Both the position numbers and the translations under genes were made by a program. The notes under the pieces were generated by a model. That model ran no database searches and was not told the origin of the DNA. It was given only the letters and a program-made list of their open reading frames with translations. Below are positions 1-9,430 of a stretch of DNA of 29,307 bases, in pieces. The stretch lies in contig KN883789.1 of assembly GCA_000934455.1 (NCBI GenBank), forward strand, positions 60,279 through 89,585, in the 5' to 3' direction. The DNA is from Apostichopus parvimensis (Eukaryota; Echinodermata; Holothuroidea; Aspidochirotida; Stichopodidae). Positions within the stretch are counted from its first letter, which is position 1, and each line of letters begins with the position of its first letter.

Positions 1-221
1 ATCAAATACTGAAGCACTTGAATGCATGTCTGTGCCAACACATGACTGCTCCTATAGTACAGTAGCTAGCTAGCACTGTCATACATCCAAGCGTACCTAC
101 ACTAGGCTTTACACTTAAAGAGGCTATTGAACTGCAAAGCAACTGAATATGGTTGGTAGGTGACAAATTAAAATTGGGCTATAGCTACTGTAGGTGGTGG
201 TGGTAAATTATATGATTTCAG

Positions 222-319
222 GCTGCGGTTCTTCATCCTATTGGATCTCTGAAGAGCCTCCCTCGATCAAAGTGTCTGGGACATTTAATGAATTGGAACT
301 TCGACAAGATTTCATTTAA
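222..319 (+). CDS. Candidate terminal coding exon of an unidentified gene entering from the left
   Basis: An acceptor-like TGATTTCAG ends at 221. If two bases of a split codon are carried in, the frame from 224 reads 31 residues to TAA at 317-319. The peptide is hydrophilic and coding-like: it begins CGSSSYWISEEPP and ends FNELELRQDFI. Sequence downstream is AT-rich and contains ATTAAA near 448, a common variant poly(A) signal. The peptide is not recognised. A second frame from 222 (starting AAVLHPIGSLKS) is also open past the same point, so the phase is uncertain. The polypyrimidine tract is short. The call is an inference from splice signal, frame and codon texture; the rest of the gene would lie left of the window. 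Confidence 0.27.
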
Positions 320-2639
320 AAATAATTTTAATTTACTTTTTCTTTTTTTTTTTATTTATTCGGATGGATGGGGGACTTGAAATGAGCTGAACAAGATTGG
401 TATGTTGCTACTGAGTGAACTGTACAGATATGTCACAATGATGAAACATTAAACATTCTGTTTTAATATGAAAATGTTTTACTTTTTATTTATTGAACAT
501 AAAGTTAATAAGAATAAGTATGTAGGTTTATTATAAATAGTGATTAATGGATATCACAGAAAAAAGTTAAAAAGATTACCAAAAAGTTCTTTTCAGTATT
601 TTCAAGCTTGACGAATAATTATGGAATTATGCCCTCTTCATACATGATACGCATATATTTTTAAACGCTAAGAGGGCATCTAATTTATTAATATTCTGTA
701 CTTGTATACAGAAAATGCATGTACTCGAATTGTTTCCCATCATGACAAGTGTCCGATGTTAGTTTATAGATGTATATGAAACAACTGATTGTTGTGCAGT
801 CAATGCTTTTAAAGTAAAAATTTGTAAGTTTAAAAATGGATGAATTCTTACAGTAGACATAGGTCATTCCTTGAACAATAGTGGTGTTTGGACTTTTTTT
901 TATCTCTTTTTTTTTTTTATGATGATATGAATACTTTTACAAAAGTGACAGCATAATGCTCATGAAAATATATCACCTTCCAAATTATTTTGCATCTTGT
1001 GAAGACTCGGTCACTTCTTTGTACTTTAGTCTTTTATATTTGCATCTATCAAAATAAGATGAATCTCATATTTCAAAATATGCAAACCTTTCTATAAAAT
1101 TTTTCCTATAAACAGCATGATGCAATGCGATCTCATCATAATAGACATTTTTCTTCGGAGGGCCTGGAGTTTTTCAAAATTTCACGGAAAATTTTTTGGT
1201 TAATAAATTTTTGTCAGTGATGAATGAGTGGGTTTCTTGTGTATATGCTACCTGTGGCATTCATGAATATGAGATGAAGTTATTGTTGCTCGTATGACAT
1301 TTCACGGTATAAAGTTGTGTAATGGAAGTCACACGTACATGTGAACCGTGGTAAATATGAAACACGCACTAACGCACACACACACAGACGCACACACATG
1401 CACAGTCACAGACAGAACATCAACTGATCAAATAAATAATTTTTGAATTGAAATTATGAGAGTAGCACTGAATTTGAAATCACTGTACAAATTTGTTTGC
1501 TTTTTTTTTTTTGTGTTTTTCAGTATATTCTTGTGTTTTGAAAGTAGCTTCTTCAGTTGGCTGGGTCACCAATTCCTGGCAACTTATAAGCAATTCCACT
1601 TTTCCTACTTTTATGGCTATCCTAGTTTTCATGAAAACATAAACATTTCTCTCCTTTGTTGTGTTAACTTTGTAATTAATATATGGATACAACATTAGGT
1701 AACATGCATGTCACCTACACTGTGTTTAGATTGCCATAAATCAAAAATTGACCAATATTTGCAGTTTTTGCATATCAGGTTATCTTCTACAAACACAAAA
1801 AAGAATAAATGAATATTCTCAATAATATTCATGTTTTCAATTTTATACAAAAAAAAATTGTCACAATACAGGTTATTAGCTGCTCAACTCTTTCTTTTAT
1901 GTAAAAGGAAAAGAAGGTGACAATTTGGACATTTTCTTTGCTTTTTATCACATTAATGATAGAAATGTGTGTCGAGGACAAAATGGAATTTAGTAGGAAG
2001 AAGTAAAGTTTACCCACTTATTGTATAAACTTTCCTTTAAAGAAAATGTATAAAGGTGTCAGAATTTGATCGATAAATTGTATTATTATTACTAGTAATA
2101 TGTGATATTGCTGATAAATTTGTCTATTGTCAACGGTACATGCAAATGCATTTCTGCTTCAAACGTATTCCCTTAATTGTTATTTACTGTTCTAGATTTT
2201 CCATTTTGTACATATACATAGTCTTGACATGGTCAATACACATCGAGCACAGACAGAAATTTAGCTTACAGTGTCTTCATCCTATAGTGTTTAATTTTCA
2301 TCCCAGCATACTGTGTGTATATATTTATATACATATATGTGTGTGCATGCAAGTAGGAGCCTCTACGTAAATAAGCAACCTCAAAGCTTGCCGTAGATTT
2401 TTTGGGGTGATTCTGAATATCGGGCATGTCTTTGAGAGTTTTAAGCAATTAGCATTGATCTTCTTTTGGCTGAACATATCCTCTAGTCCATGGACTGTAC
2501 ATCACTACTGCCTTGAAAGACATTTAGGGAAGAGGATGGAGAAAGCGAGATGGAGATAGAATAAGAAACAGAGGAGTGAGATCACATAACAGGTTGTTAG
2601 GCTCATGATGGCGCCCTCAAATGTCAATCCTGTTAGCTA
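320..2639. other. Noncoding AT-rich stretch (possible 3' UTR, then intergenic or intronic)
   Basis: No convincing gene is seen. The stretch holds poly-T runs (around 345, 895, 1500), a CA-rich microsatellite at 1373-1415 and CpG-poor, TpG-rich sequence. Open frames at 1456-1698 and 2140-2370 are low-complexity AT-rich translations and look accidental. Confidence 0.6.
1373..1415. repeat. Imperfect (CA)n microsatellite
   Basis: Alternating CA units interrupted by GACG, TGCA and GTCA. A decayed dinucleotide repeat. Confidence 0.85.
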
Positions 2640-2647
2640 GGTTACAG

Positions 2648-2930
2648 CAGGCGCGTAGCCAAAGGGGGGCGAAGGGGGCGACCACCCCCCCCTTGAGCAT
2701 ATATTTATTGTATGTTTTTATGATATTGCTAGTAATTTCAAGCTTAGATATAACTTACAAGGCCTGGGAAGTGCCATTTCCAGCGATCTGGGAGGCATTT
2801 TCAGCCAAAATTTTCTTGTACGCGTAGCGCCCAACCCATGGTGGCGCTACGCTTAGATAGTTTTCAATGCAGAATCTACGGCTCTGATAGTTTGCTACAG
2901 GTTCGCCCCTCTCTTCCTGGCTAGCGCCTG
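2648..2930 (+). mobile_element. hAT-type MITE, copy 1 of a local family
   Basis: A 283-bp nonautonomous DNA element. The left end begins CAGGCGCGTAGCCA and the reverse complement of the right end begins CAGGCGCTAGCCAGG, so the termini are imperfect inverted repeats. It is flanked by a perfect 8-bp duplication GGTTACAG at 2640-2647 and 2931-2938, the target-site length typical of the hAT superfamily. There is no transposase frame. Next to the left end are G-rich and C-rich runs. The interior from about 2760 to 2860 matches, in opposite orientation, the interior of the element at 6557-6916 (shared CATTTCC-GCGATCT block and a GGTGGCGCT block), so both belong to one family. Confidence 0.85.
2822..2852. 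repeat. Perfect 10-bp hairpin inside MITE copy 1
   Basis: GCGTAGCGCC at 2822-2831 is the exact reverse complement of GGCGCTACGC at 2843-2852, with an 11-nt spacer. Copy 2 keeps the region in degenerate form, so it is probably a structural part of the element. Confidence 0.8.
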
Positions 2931-2938
2931 GGTTACAG

Positions 2939-4081
2939 TGTGTCCATTCAGTGTCTTCATCGAAGCCATACCCTAGATCTTCTTAGAGACTATACTGACT
3001 ACACTTAATTCGAATATAATTTTATGTAAAACTGGGTGAAATTAATAAGAATAGATGGCTTTTACTTCATTATCACCTTGAGTTTGCAAATTTCTTACCA
3101 ATTAGTGGTGGCTTCAATGAAATTAAAGAAGGTCACAAGTTTACTACTTAGTAACTCATTACCATTCTGCATTAATTAGTTTATTTATAAGCGATTATTG
3201 TCATAGCCAGCATGTTCTCAAGCAAGGTGGAAATTGTATTGTTGAAAACAACATTTATAAATTAAAGAATTTTGTACATGTATGGAAGTGTAAATATTGA
3301 TGTGACCAGTGTAGTTATAGTTAATATAATCTATTAAGTGCCTTAACATCACATCCTCTCCTGTATACCCTCCCCCTCCCTCCATACCTCCCTCCATCAC
3401 TCGCCCATTCCTCATTACCTAAATCTTAAATTGGAAGACTTCAACGTAATACTTTTCACTTGTTATGAGTGGAAGTTCCCAGTGAGTTAATGATTAGCTT
3501 TTAGGTACGTTGGTTGATGTCATGAGTAGTGTGTATCATCTGGTAGTTAGGTGTATTGTATATCCACTCCTCACCTTAACCCACCATCCACCTCACCCAA
3601 TCCTTCATCTCACCCTGCTCTGCCACCCAACTCCACCCCTTTTGTTTGTGCTATGACAATAATTGTTGTATATGAAGCAATCAACAAATCAAATACATCC
3701 GGCCCCATCCTCCCCCCTCCTCTCCCCCCCAACCCCTCCTCTCCCCCCCAACCAACTTCTTCCCATAGGTGATAAATATCAAGATATCTCTCTGGTACCT
3801 TGCAGTTGGTTAATTAATATTGTATCATATTTATGACTTAATTGAGAAAACACATTTTTACAAGAATATTTCTGTGATCGATACTTTTGAGGAAGTGCCT
3901 TGGTTCAAAAGAAAAGAACAACACACTCTCTGCCCCAATTTATTAATGTCAGGGCTACGGCCAAATGACAACTAATCGCTTGTCTTGCGTGATATTATGT
4001 GCAATTCCAAGAAGTACATGTAACAGATACTGTATAGGATCCTATAGTCCAAATATTGAGAAGTGATCTTTGACAGTACCC
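2939..4081. other. Noncoding stretch with C-rich tracts
   Basis: AT-rich, with three pyrimidine or C-rich patches at 3356-3412, 3566-3645 and 3707-3765. The frame at 3551-3772 is a proline and serine translation of those patches and is not taken as a gene. Confidence 0.6.
3712..3749 (-). repeat. C-rich tandem repeat, G-quadruplex-capable on the minus strand
   Basis: Four C-runs (3712-3717, 3724-3730, 3733-3736, 3743-3749) separated by 6, 2 and 6 bases. They come from a duplicated unit of about 19 bp (CCTCCTCT followed by a C-run and AA). The spacing fits the canonical quadruplex rule on the minus strand and an i-motif on the plus strand. Confidence 0.7.
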
Positions 4082-4330
4082 AACAATATATAAATTGATT
4101 AACCAGACCATGTACAGAGTTGAAACAAAGACATGTCTGAAGTCAAAAGTTTAAGTCTTTTTTTATTTTGTTGAAATGTATATAGTACAATTTGCATACA
4201 GAGGGTCTCACTTTCAGAAAGTATATAAATGAGGGTACCATTTGATTTTTACTTTGATTTATGGCAGGTACTATACTTCTACACAATAACCTTCAAGATA
4301 TCTGCTCATAATACATATATTGCCTACATT
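4082..4330 (+). repeat. Dispersed repeat, copy A
   Basis: Roughly 210-240 bp that aligns along its length with 6230-6437, at about 80% identity by eye. Shared blocks include TTGATTAACCA-ACCATGTACAGAG, TGAAACAAAGA, AAGTCAAAAGTT, GTATATAAAT-AGGGTACC and ACACAATAACCTT. It continues with CTCATAATACATATATTGCC, which matches sequence resuming after the LINE at about 7389. No long coding frame, inverted termini or target duplication was found, so the class is unknown. Confidence 0.75.
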
Positions 4331-4760
4331 AATGTACATGAAATGGTTAGTTTCTTTAATATCCTTGTATATATAGATATTATAGTACATGATGGCCAGG
4401 TGCTACAGTTTAATTTATTACTTTATAACTTTATTCGCTGAAAAAATCTAGGAGAGTTTAGAAGTGTTGATCTTCATCAAGTAATTGAAATTTTAGTTTG
4501 AGATTATGTGAGAGGAGAGATATAGGGGGGGGGGGGGGATAGAGGGGGAGTGATATCTGAACAAATGAAAAGAGCTCCTTTAAATCAGAAGATAGAAAAA
4601 TATGTCTGGTATTTGTTAATTCATCTTAAATGAGTTAAATGCTTTGACGATCTTAAATTGTTCATCTCGACAGGTAGCTTTTGCAACATTGTTAGTAATA
4701 TACATGTACAAATGCAGCTATGTAAGGACGTACAATACATGCTTTACTCAAAGGCTTTGC
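4331..4760. other. Noncoding stretch with a G14 run
   Basis: AT-rich with one homopolymer of 14 G at 4525-4538 in a purine-rich patch. Nothing else recognised. Confidence 0.6.
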
Positions 4761-5115
4761 TTAAACTTTATTTAAATTCAGTGGAAGCTTGGCTGCATTA
4801 GAGAAATCTTCACTTTGGCGAGAGTGTGAGGCCCTAATGTGCTGTCGTCGTGGTGAAGATTGCACCGAATGTGTCTTAAAGTTGCCTTTTCTCATTTTAC
4901 AATGTTCTCTTCTCCCTCTTGTCGTTGAGTGCAGTCGGAGTGCCTCGTTAAATGTCTCGCATATCCGCAAGCTTTTTTCTTTCGCGAGAGAATATAATCT
5001 AAGACCATGCATGCAGCTATGGTTTAGTCATCGCAAGGTACGGGAGGCTGGTTTTTTATCTAATGAGCTCAAAGAAAATGTGAAATGCAAGCTGTCTATA
5101 AGCTGCACTGGCTAA
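4761..5115. other. CpG-rich, stop-poor island (possible exon or conserved noncoding element)
   Basis: About 13 CpG occur between 4800 and 5050 while neighbouring 400-bp stretches hold one to five. Frames are open on both strands: plus 4789-5115 (108 codons, including CRRGEDCTECVLKLP) and minus 5012-4761 (83 codons). On the minus strand AATAAA overlaps the end of the frame, so a minus-strand terminal exon is one reading. Possible splice sites are mediocre (AAG before GTACGG near 5037). Neither peptide is recognised. The composition stands out; the coding claim on either strand is unproven. Confidence 0.35.
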
Positions 5116-6229
5116 GCTGGCACATGTAAAAAATGGGGATTAAGGTGAAATCTTTCAAAGGGAGCTGAGATTTGACCATGTTTTCATATATTTACAATTG
5201 AGCTTCTGCAGGACATTAATTCAGTTAATTATCAACATAAAAAAATTGAAAAAACTGGAAGTCATAGTGCAGAAATGTTCTATTCAGTCATCATGTATAT
5301 TCATATTATGAGTTAATGAGTCTTTGCATTTCTTAGTAGTTGTATTGGTAACAAAGAAGAAGAAAAAAGAGTTTATATTGAGCATTGCATTTTTGGTTTT
5401 GTTTGGACCAGCTGTTGTATCAATCTACCTGACCAAGCCATGTACTGAGCTGTACACTGTAATAATTATATAAACTTACAGTATCATATTTTTTTTTTCA
5501 AAGTGATGTATATGGAATACAACATTTTTATTTCTCCTAATTAACTAATTATGAAGTTAATTAATAAAGAAATTGGATCATCAAAGTCATCAATTTCTCT
5601 ATTAATACCGTACAGTATAGCTTCAAAATCCATATAGAAACTGTTTTACATACTCGCTCATATTGTTACAATATGCAAACACACATTAGTACAGTAAAGT
5701 GTACCCAGTGTCCAATTTGTCAATTACAATGAAGAGATACAATCACATATGTGAACATATAATATCTCATTGTATTTTCTTCAGAATTTATTTTGTTCAG
5801 TTCCGTTAATGATTTTTTAGTTTCTTTATGTCATTCTGTATTTTTTACTCCCACCCACCTAGTCTCTCTCTCTCTCCTCTCACTTTCTCTCTCCATCTCG
5901 CTGTTTTTCCTCGAGTCTTTGTTTTGTTTATAGGAGATGCTGTTCCATCGAACTTGCCATTGGCGATATTGATCCCATGCATGTGTGGAAAACATCCTTT
6001 TTAGTTTTAATTGCAAAAAAATATTATCCGACGTAGGAGATCATCAATAGGTTGATGAAAGTTGTAACGAGCTCTGTTTAATAGTGCTTGCATGTGTTTT
6101 TCTTGTAAATACATCTGTATATATATTTTCCATTGCATATTTAGCAATGTACATTTTGGGGTATTTTTTAGGTATTCAATGCGTAGTAGGTGTTGTGACA
6201 ATGGAATGGGCTGGACTTAATTATAAAGC
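5116..6229. other. Noncoding stretch with CT microsatellite
   Basis: AT-rich, with a (CT)n tract at about 5862-5900. A segment near 5415-5455 (GACCAAGCCATGTACTGAGC) weakly resembles the start of dispersed repeat copies A and B and may be a third, decayed copy. Confidence 0.5.
5934..6036 (+). CDS. Weak candidate exon after a pyrimidine tract
   Basis: A CT-rich tract and TTTGTTTATAG end at 5933, resembling a splice acceptor. From 5935 a frame of 33 codons runs to TAG at 6034-6036 (contains IGDIDPMHVWKTS). No donor of quality follows, so it would have to be terminal. Acceptor-like sites next to CT microsatellites arise easily by chance. Confidence 0.12.
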
Positions 6230-6437
6230 AACAATGTATCAGTTGATTAACCAAACCATGTACAGAGGTGAAACAAAGAAATTGAAGTCAAAAGTTAAAG
6301 TCTCTTTTGTTTTGTTGAAATTTAAACAATTTGTTTACAGAGGTCTCGCCTTCAGATGGTATATAAATAAGGGTACCGTTTGATTTTATTTGATTCATGG
6401 CAGAAATGCTTGTACACAATAACCTTGAAGGTATTGC
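6230..6437 (+). repeat. Dispersed repeat, copy B (interrupted by the LINE)
   Basis: Aligns with copy A at 4082-4330 until GGTATTGC at about 6437, where LINE coding sequence begins. The next part of the repeat appears to resume at about 7389 as GCTTATAATATATTACCT, against GCTCATAATACATATATTGC in copy A. The LINE therefore inserted inside this older repeat. Confidence 0.7.
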
Positions 6438-6556
6438 GAGATACTGGTCCATGCGTTTGTAACATCAAAGCTTGACTTTCTAAATTCACTTTTATTCGGC
6501 CTTCCTGATTCGACCATCCAGAAACTTCAAAAGATCCAAAACACCGCTACCCGTAT
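6438..6556 (+). pseudogene. LINE ORF2 fragment, part 1 (upstream of the MITE)
   Basis: Frame 6438-6556 is open with no stop: [14 protein letters not shown], then [16 protein letters not shown] and IQNTATR. The preceding in-frame TGA lies in repeat copy B, which marks the truncation point. The codon split at 6555-6556 is completed in the same frame after the MITE, where the 8-bp target duplication begins at 6917. Removing the MITE and one duplication therefore restores continuity without a frameshift. Confidence 0.82.
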
Positions 6557-6916
6557 CAGTGGCCGAGCTAAGGGTATTGGTCAGGAGGGGCGAAAATGGT
6601 CTGTAGGGGCACTTTCGTCACTATCTTAGCGGAGCGCCACCACAGGTTGGAACGTAGCGTACAGATATTTTTTGAGTAAAGATATTCCCTAGATCGCCGG
6701 AAATGACCCTTTCCGGGCCTGGCTAATTTGCAGATAAACGAAGAATAAAAAGGTGTCATCGCCAAATTACACCAACAAAATGTGACAAATGTCAATAGGT
6801 AGATGAGAGGCAATAAAAAAGTCAATAATCGCGAATAAGTAAAAAGTGGTAAAGAGCTGAAAAGGGTGCCAGCAGTCCATTTGAGTCCGTTTGACTGTAT
6901 GGACGCTCCGCCACTG
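6557..6916 (-). mobile_element. hAT-type MITE, copy 2, inserted in the LINE
   Basis: A 360-bp element with ends CAGTGGCCGAGC and, reverse-complemented, CAGTGGCGGAGC (11 of 12 match). Flanking 8-mers are ACCCGTAT (6549-6556) and GCCCGTAT (6917-6924), 7 of 8 identical, again the hAT target length. Its interior (about 6620-6730, reverse-complemented) matches the interior of the element at 2648-2930. There is no transposase frame. Minus-strand frames of 129 and 70 codons run across it but do not look like a transposase. The strand is assigned relative to copy 1. Confidence 0.82.
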
Positions 6917-7291
6917 GCCCGTATTGTAAAAAGGAAGGGAAGAAAATGCCGAATCACTCCACTTCTGAAGGATCTTCATCGGCTCCCTATCAGCTACAGA
7001 ATTCAGTATAAACTACTTCTTCTCATCTTTTGTGCTCATCATCTGGAACAGCCTGTGTACCTGTCGCAACTTCTCTTGCCATATATTCCAACTCCCACAC
7101 TTCGTTCCTCCAACAAACTGTATTTAACTGTTCCTAAACCACGCTTGAAGACCTATGGTTACAGAAGCTTCGAATATTATGGCTCTTATCTCTGGAACAA
7201 GTTACCAGATCACATTCGAACATGCTCTAAACTTTCTACATTCAAAAGTCTTCCTAAGACCCATATTTTCACTTGTTCTTTTGTAAATTAA
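6866..7291 (+). pseudogene. Chimeric ORF: MITE end joined to LINE RT C-terminus (part 2)
   Basis: A 141-codon frame. Residues 1-17 are translated from the right end of the MITE and residues 18-141 are the C-terminal end of the LINE ORF2. Seen in order: ITPLLKDLHRLPI at 30-42, a hydrophobic LLLLIF stretch at 50-55, YLSQLLLPYIP at 65-75, LRSS at 79-82, PKPRLKTYG at 90-98, and LWNKLPDHIR at 109-118 followed by STFKSLPKTHIF. These match the conserved tail of CR1/L2-like ORF2 proteins; catalytic RT residues lie upstream and are absent. The uninterrupted frame indicates a fairly young LINE copy. The ATG within the MITE is fortuitous. Confidence 0.85.
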
Positions 7292-7358
7292 TCTGCTTTC
7301 TTTGTAAAGCACCTTGAGCAGTGGCTTTTGTCTACTGATTTTGCACTATATAAGTCTC

Positions 7359-7388
7359 ATTTATTATTATGATTATTATCATTTTTAT
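7359..7388 (+). repeat. LINE 3' microsatellite tail (ATT-rich)
   Basis: TTATTATTATGATTATTATC followed by a T-rich end directly after the ACTATATAAG motif. CR1/L2-type LINEs end in short tandem repeats of this kind instead of poly(A). Confidence 0.8.
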
Positions 7389-7691
7389 TGGCTTATAATA
7401 TATTACCTCTGGGGCGGGGATGATGGTGGGAACTGGGATGTACGTACACAAATGAGTTAATACCCAATGCTAAACCTAACTTAGAGTCTAAAGTATATCT
7501 CGAACCAATTTTCAAGTATATACTACTTCATACAGAATGTACATCACAAAGGTATACAAGATTTTACTGAACTAAAAATTTACTTGACATGGGTGAGGGA
7601 GGTTCTTTAAATTTCTCAAAAACATGTTTTTGTAAAGATTAATGCCAAGCTCTAGCTACAGTATAGTTTTACTTGCCCTGACTAATTTTAA
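7389..7691. other. Noncoding; first about 20 bp resume repeat copy B
   Basis: GCTTATAATATATTACCT at about 7390 appears to be the continuation of repeat copy B beyond the LINE. The remainder is AT-rich with no recognised feature. Confidence 0.5.
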
Positions 7692-7928
7692 TTTGTTTCC
7701 TGGGCTACTTATTATTACGACCAGGAACTTTCCAAGAGGATAATTTCTGGAGCATCGAGTCGCTCCTTTGAGTATGATAACCATCCATCACATTGCGTGC
7801 CCTGTTTGTTCGTTGCGACGATGCAGTCCGAATCTAGCTCTGTTGACATTGCTCTCCTTTGGGGAATGCCGCAACCGTGCACCCTGGATAATAGACGGCC
7901 AGTTAGAAGTAATGAAATGGCGCGGTAG
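7692..7928 (+). other. CpG-rich, stop-poor island (possible exon or conserved element)
   Basis: After a TAA at 7689-7691 the plus frame is open for 78 codons to TAG at 7926-7928, without an early ATG (contains SGASSRSFEYDN and ALLWGMPQPCTLDN). The complementary strand also has long open frames, so the lack of stops may reflect composition. About 12 CpG lie within 7720-7925. AG dinucleotides before GAACTT near 7725 and after GACGATGC near 7831 are possible acceptors, and GTAGAA near 7925 is a poor donor. The peptide is unrecognised. It may be an exon on either strand or a regulatory element. Confidence 0.3.
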
Positions 7929-8830
7929 AATTAGGCAATAAATTTTGAACATGCACATGGTTGTACATATACATACTGCACAAAGCCGTAGATATATACA
8001 GTATGTATGGAATCATTGAATGAGGTTTTTTACATTCTTGTTTAAATAATGAATTGTCTATTTATAGATATAAGTTTTATGTTTTCTTGGTTGTGTTGAG
8101 AGAAAGAACGGGGGGGGGGGGGGGGGGGGGGGTTGTAAGCCATAAAGGTGGTTTGTGAATTTCTATTGTGTGGTTCATACAAGTGAAATGAATTGAAAGT
8201 TGCATTCATCCTAAAATATTCTGGAAAGTCTAATAATGGTGTCGAATAATGGTCTTGTATGCTCAAACAGTAAAAAGTATTTTGTCCTTCTACCTTCAGA
8301 GCAATTTTATATCACTAAGACATTTTTAATTGTGTCATTTTTTGGTCATGCTCAATTAATGCCTGCGATTAAGTTTGAAAAGTTAGAGAATCGACAGGGA
8401 ATGCGTACTTCTGAAAATGAGTTGTAATTTTAGCATTAGAACTAAAAGTTTGGGGGCAATCACCATTTAATACCCAAAACCTTTAAGAATTAAATATGAA
8501 TAAATCTCCTGTGAAAGCAAACACGTGTATCCTTCAAATATTAACTTAGTAATCTTTAATTGTCGATCAGTGTTATGTGTTTGTCTGCATGCATGGGAAC
8601 AGCACATTTTTGAATGTCACAGATTCATGAATTCATACACCATGTAAAACAGACTGTAAACCTCTCATGACAAATAAAGCATGTATTTCCTTCTGAGATT
8701 GCTGAAGTTGATGTATGGATATTTGGGAACAAGTTCATTTCCTTTCAATGTGATTTGTTAAATCTTTGCACGAAATTAATGTTTTGATGATATTGAATTT
8801 TAAAATGCATTAACTTTTAAACTCACTGTG
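7929..8830. other. Noncoding stretch with a 23-G homopolymer
   Basis: AT-rich, with 23 consecutive G at 8110-8132. That run makes the minus-strand frame at 8042-8266 translate as polyproline, so that frame is rejected. Confidence 0.6.
8110..8132 (+). repeat. G23 homopolymer
   Basis: Uninterrupted G from 8110 to 8132. It can fold as a quadruplex, and its recorded length is prone to sequencing error. Confidence 0.9.
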
Positions 8831-8862
8831 TATACCTTCTTTTCTTTTTTCTACCTTTCCAG

Positions 8863-8961
8863 AACTGCACCTGTGTTTCTTTGTGCCTGGATGATGTGAT
8901 GGAGAATTTGGACAACACAGAGATGTCTCGACCAGATAGGAAAGACTACATGGGACTCTGT
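8863..8961 (+). CDS. Candidate internal coding exon, phase 0, unidentified gene
   Basis: The best internal-exon signal in the window. A pyrimidine tract of about 30 nt (TTCTTTTCTTTTTTC, then CTACCTTTCCAG) ends at 8862, and a strong donor GTGAGT begins at 8962. Between them are 99 nt, exactly 33 codons, open only in the frame starting at the first base; the other two frames stop within about 40 bases. The peptide begins NCTCVSLCLDDVMENL and ends SRPDRKDYMGLC, acidic in the middle with four cysteines. The family is not recognised. Its phase-0 end agrees with the frame of the acceptor-led candidate at 12452. It could be a chance pairing of splice-like signals, but signals and frame are concordant. 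Confidence 0.45.
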
Positions 8962-9004
8962 GTGAGTGTGTGTGTGATAAATGGCATAAAAACCGTATGC
9001 AAGT

Positions 9005-9430
9005 CATCCTCTCTTTGATGAAGACAATCTCAGTTTGAGATCGGTGGTGGAAGGAGATGATTGGTGAGAGCTTCAGACCAGGAAAACGAATAACACATCT
9101 TCCATTTATTCTTCCTCAATCTGAAGCCGTTCGTGTAAAACCAGACCGACACGCCTAACGACAGCAAGCCGCGTATCGCCGAAGAAGAACAAAGTTGAAA
9201 GAGGTACTACAAACCTAGTGTCAAGATTTTTGTGCAGTTTGCATGCAGAGAGAGTTGTTGTATATAGTCTAGCACCAGCTGGACTGTGAGGTAAGACCAA
9301 AGCGATGAACCATCGGGGTTCTACGGCCCTGCCTTGCAGAGACGGTCGAACTCCAATGATGGACATGGGAATTGAACGCACATCAGTACTACTATACTTG
9401 TTGTTACCCAGAAAACACACACACACAGTA
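9005..9430. other. CpG-rich patch with an orphan splice donor
   Basis: CpG is concentrated around 9110-9185 and 9300-9380. A good donor GAG-GTAAGA starts at 9291, and a pyrimidine-rich acceptor-like site ends at 9126, delimiting 164 nt. The longest frame there (from 9128) hits TGA at 9286, just before the donor, so it would be an untranslated or alternative exon if real. The minus strand is open for 106 codons over 9106-9426. No protein similarity is recognised. Confidence 0.22.

Larger units (their letters stand above)
6438..7388 (+). mobile_element. 5'-truncated CR1/L2-type LINE, split by a MITE
   Basis: The only recognisable protein homology in the window. From 6438 the frame reads the end of a non-LTR reverse transcriptase, with the [16 protein letters not shown] block, continuing after the MITE with ITPLLKDLHRLPISYR, LRSSNKLYLTVP and LWNKLPDHIR, all landmarks of the ORF2 C-terminus in CR1/L2-group elements. 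The ORF stop (TAA) is at 7289-7291. A short 3' UTR contains the family-typical TGTAAAGCACCTTGAG and GCACTATATAAGT motifs and ends in an ATT-rich microsatellite tail from about 7359. Everything 5' of the late RT domain is missing, as usual for truncated insertions. It cannot move by itself. Confidence 0.88.

Noticed and set aside
6568..6957. 129-codon minus-strand frame overlapping the MITE
   Set aside because: It crosses the MITE boundary into LINE sequence read on the wrong strand and has no transposase-like motif.
8042..8266. Minus-strand polyproline frame
   Set aside because: The proline run is only the translation of the 23-G homopolymer.
9260..9360. Possible tRNA-like boxes (GGTCGAACTCC)
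   Set aside because: The B-like word lacks one base of the consensus, no A box lies at the proper distance, and no stem pairing is evident.
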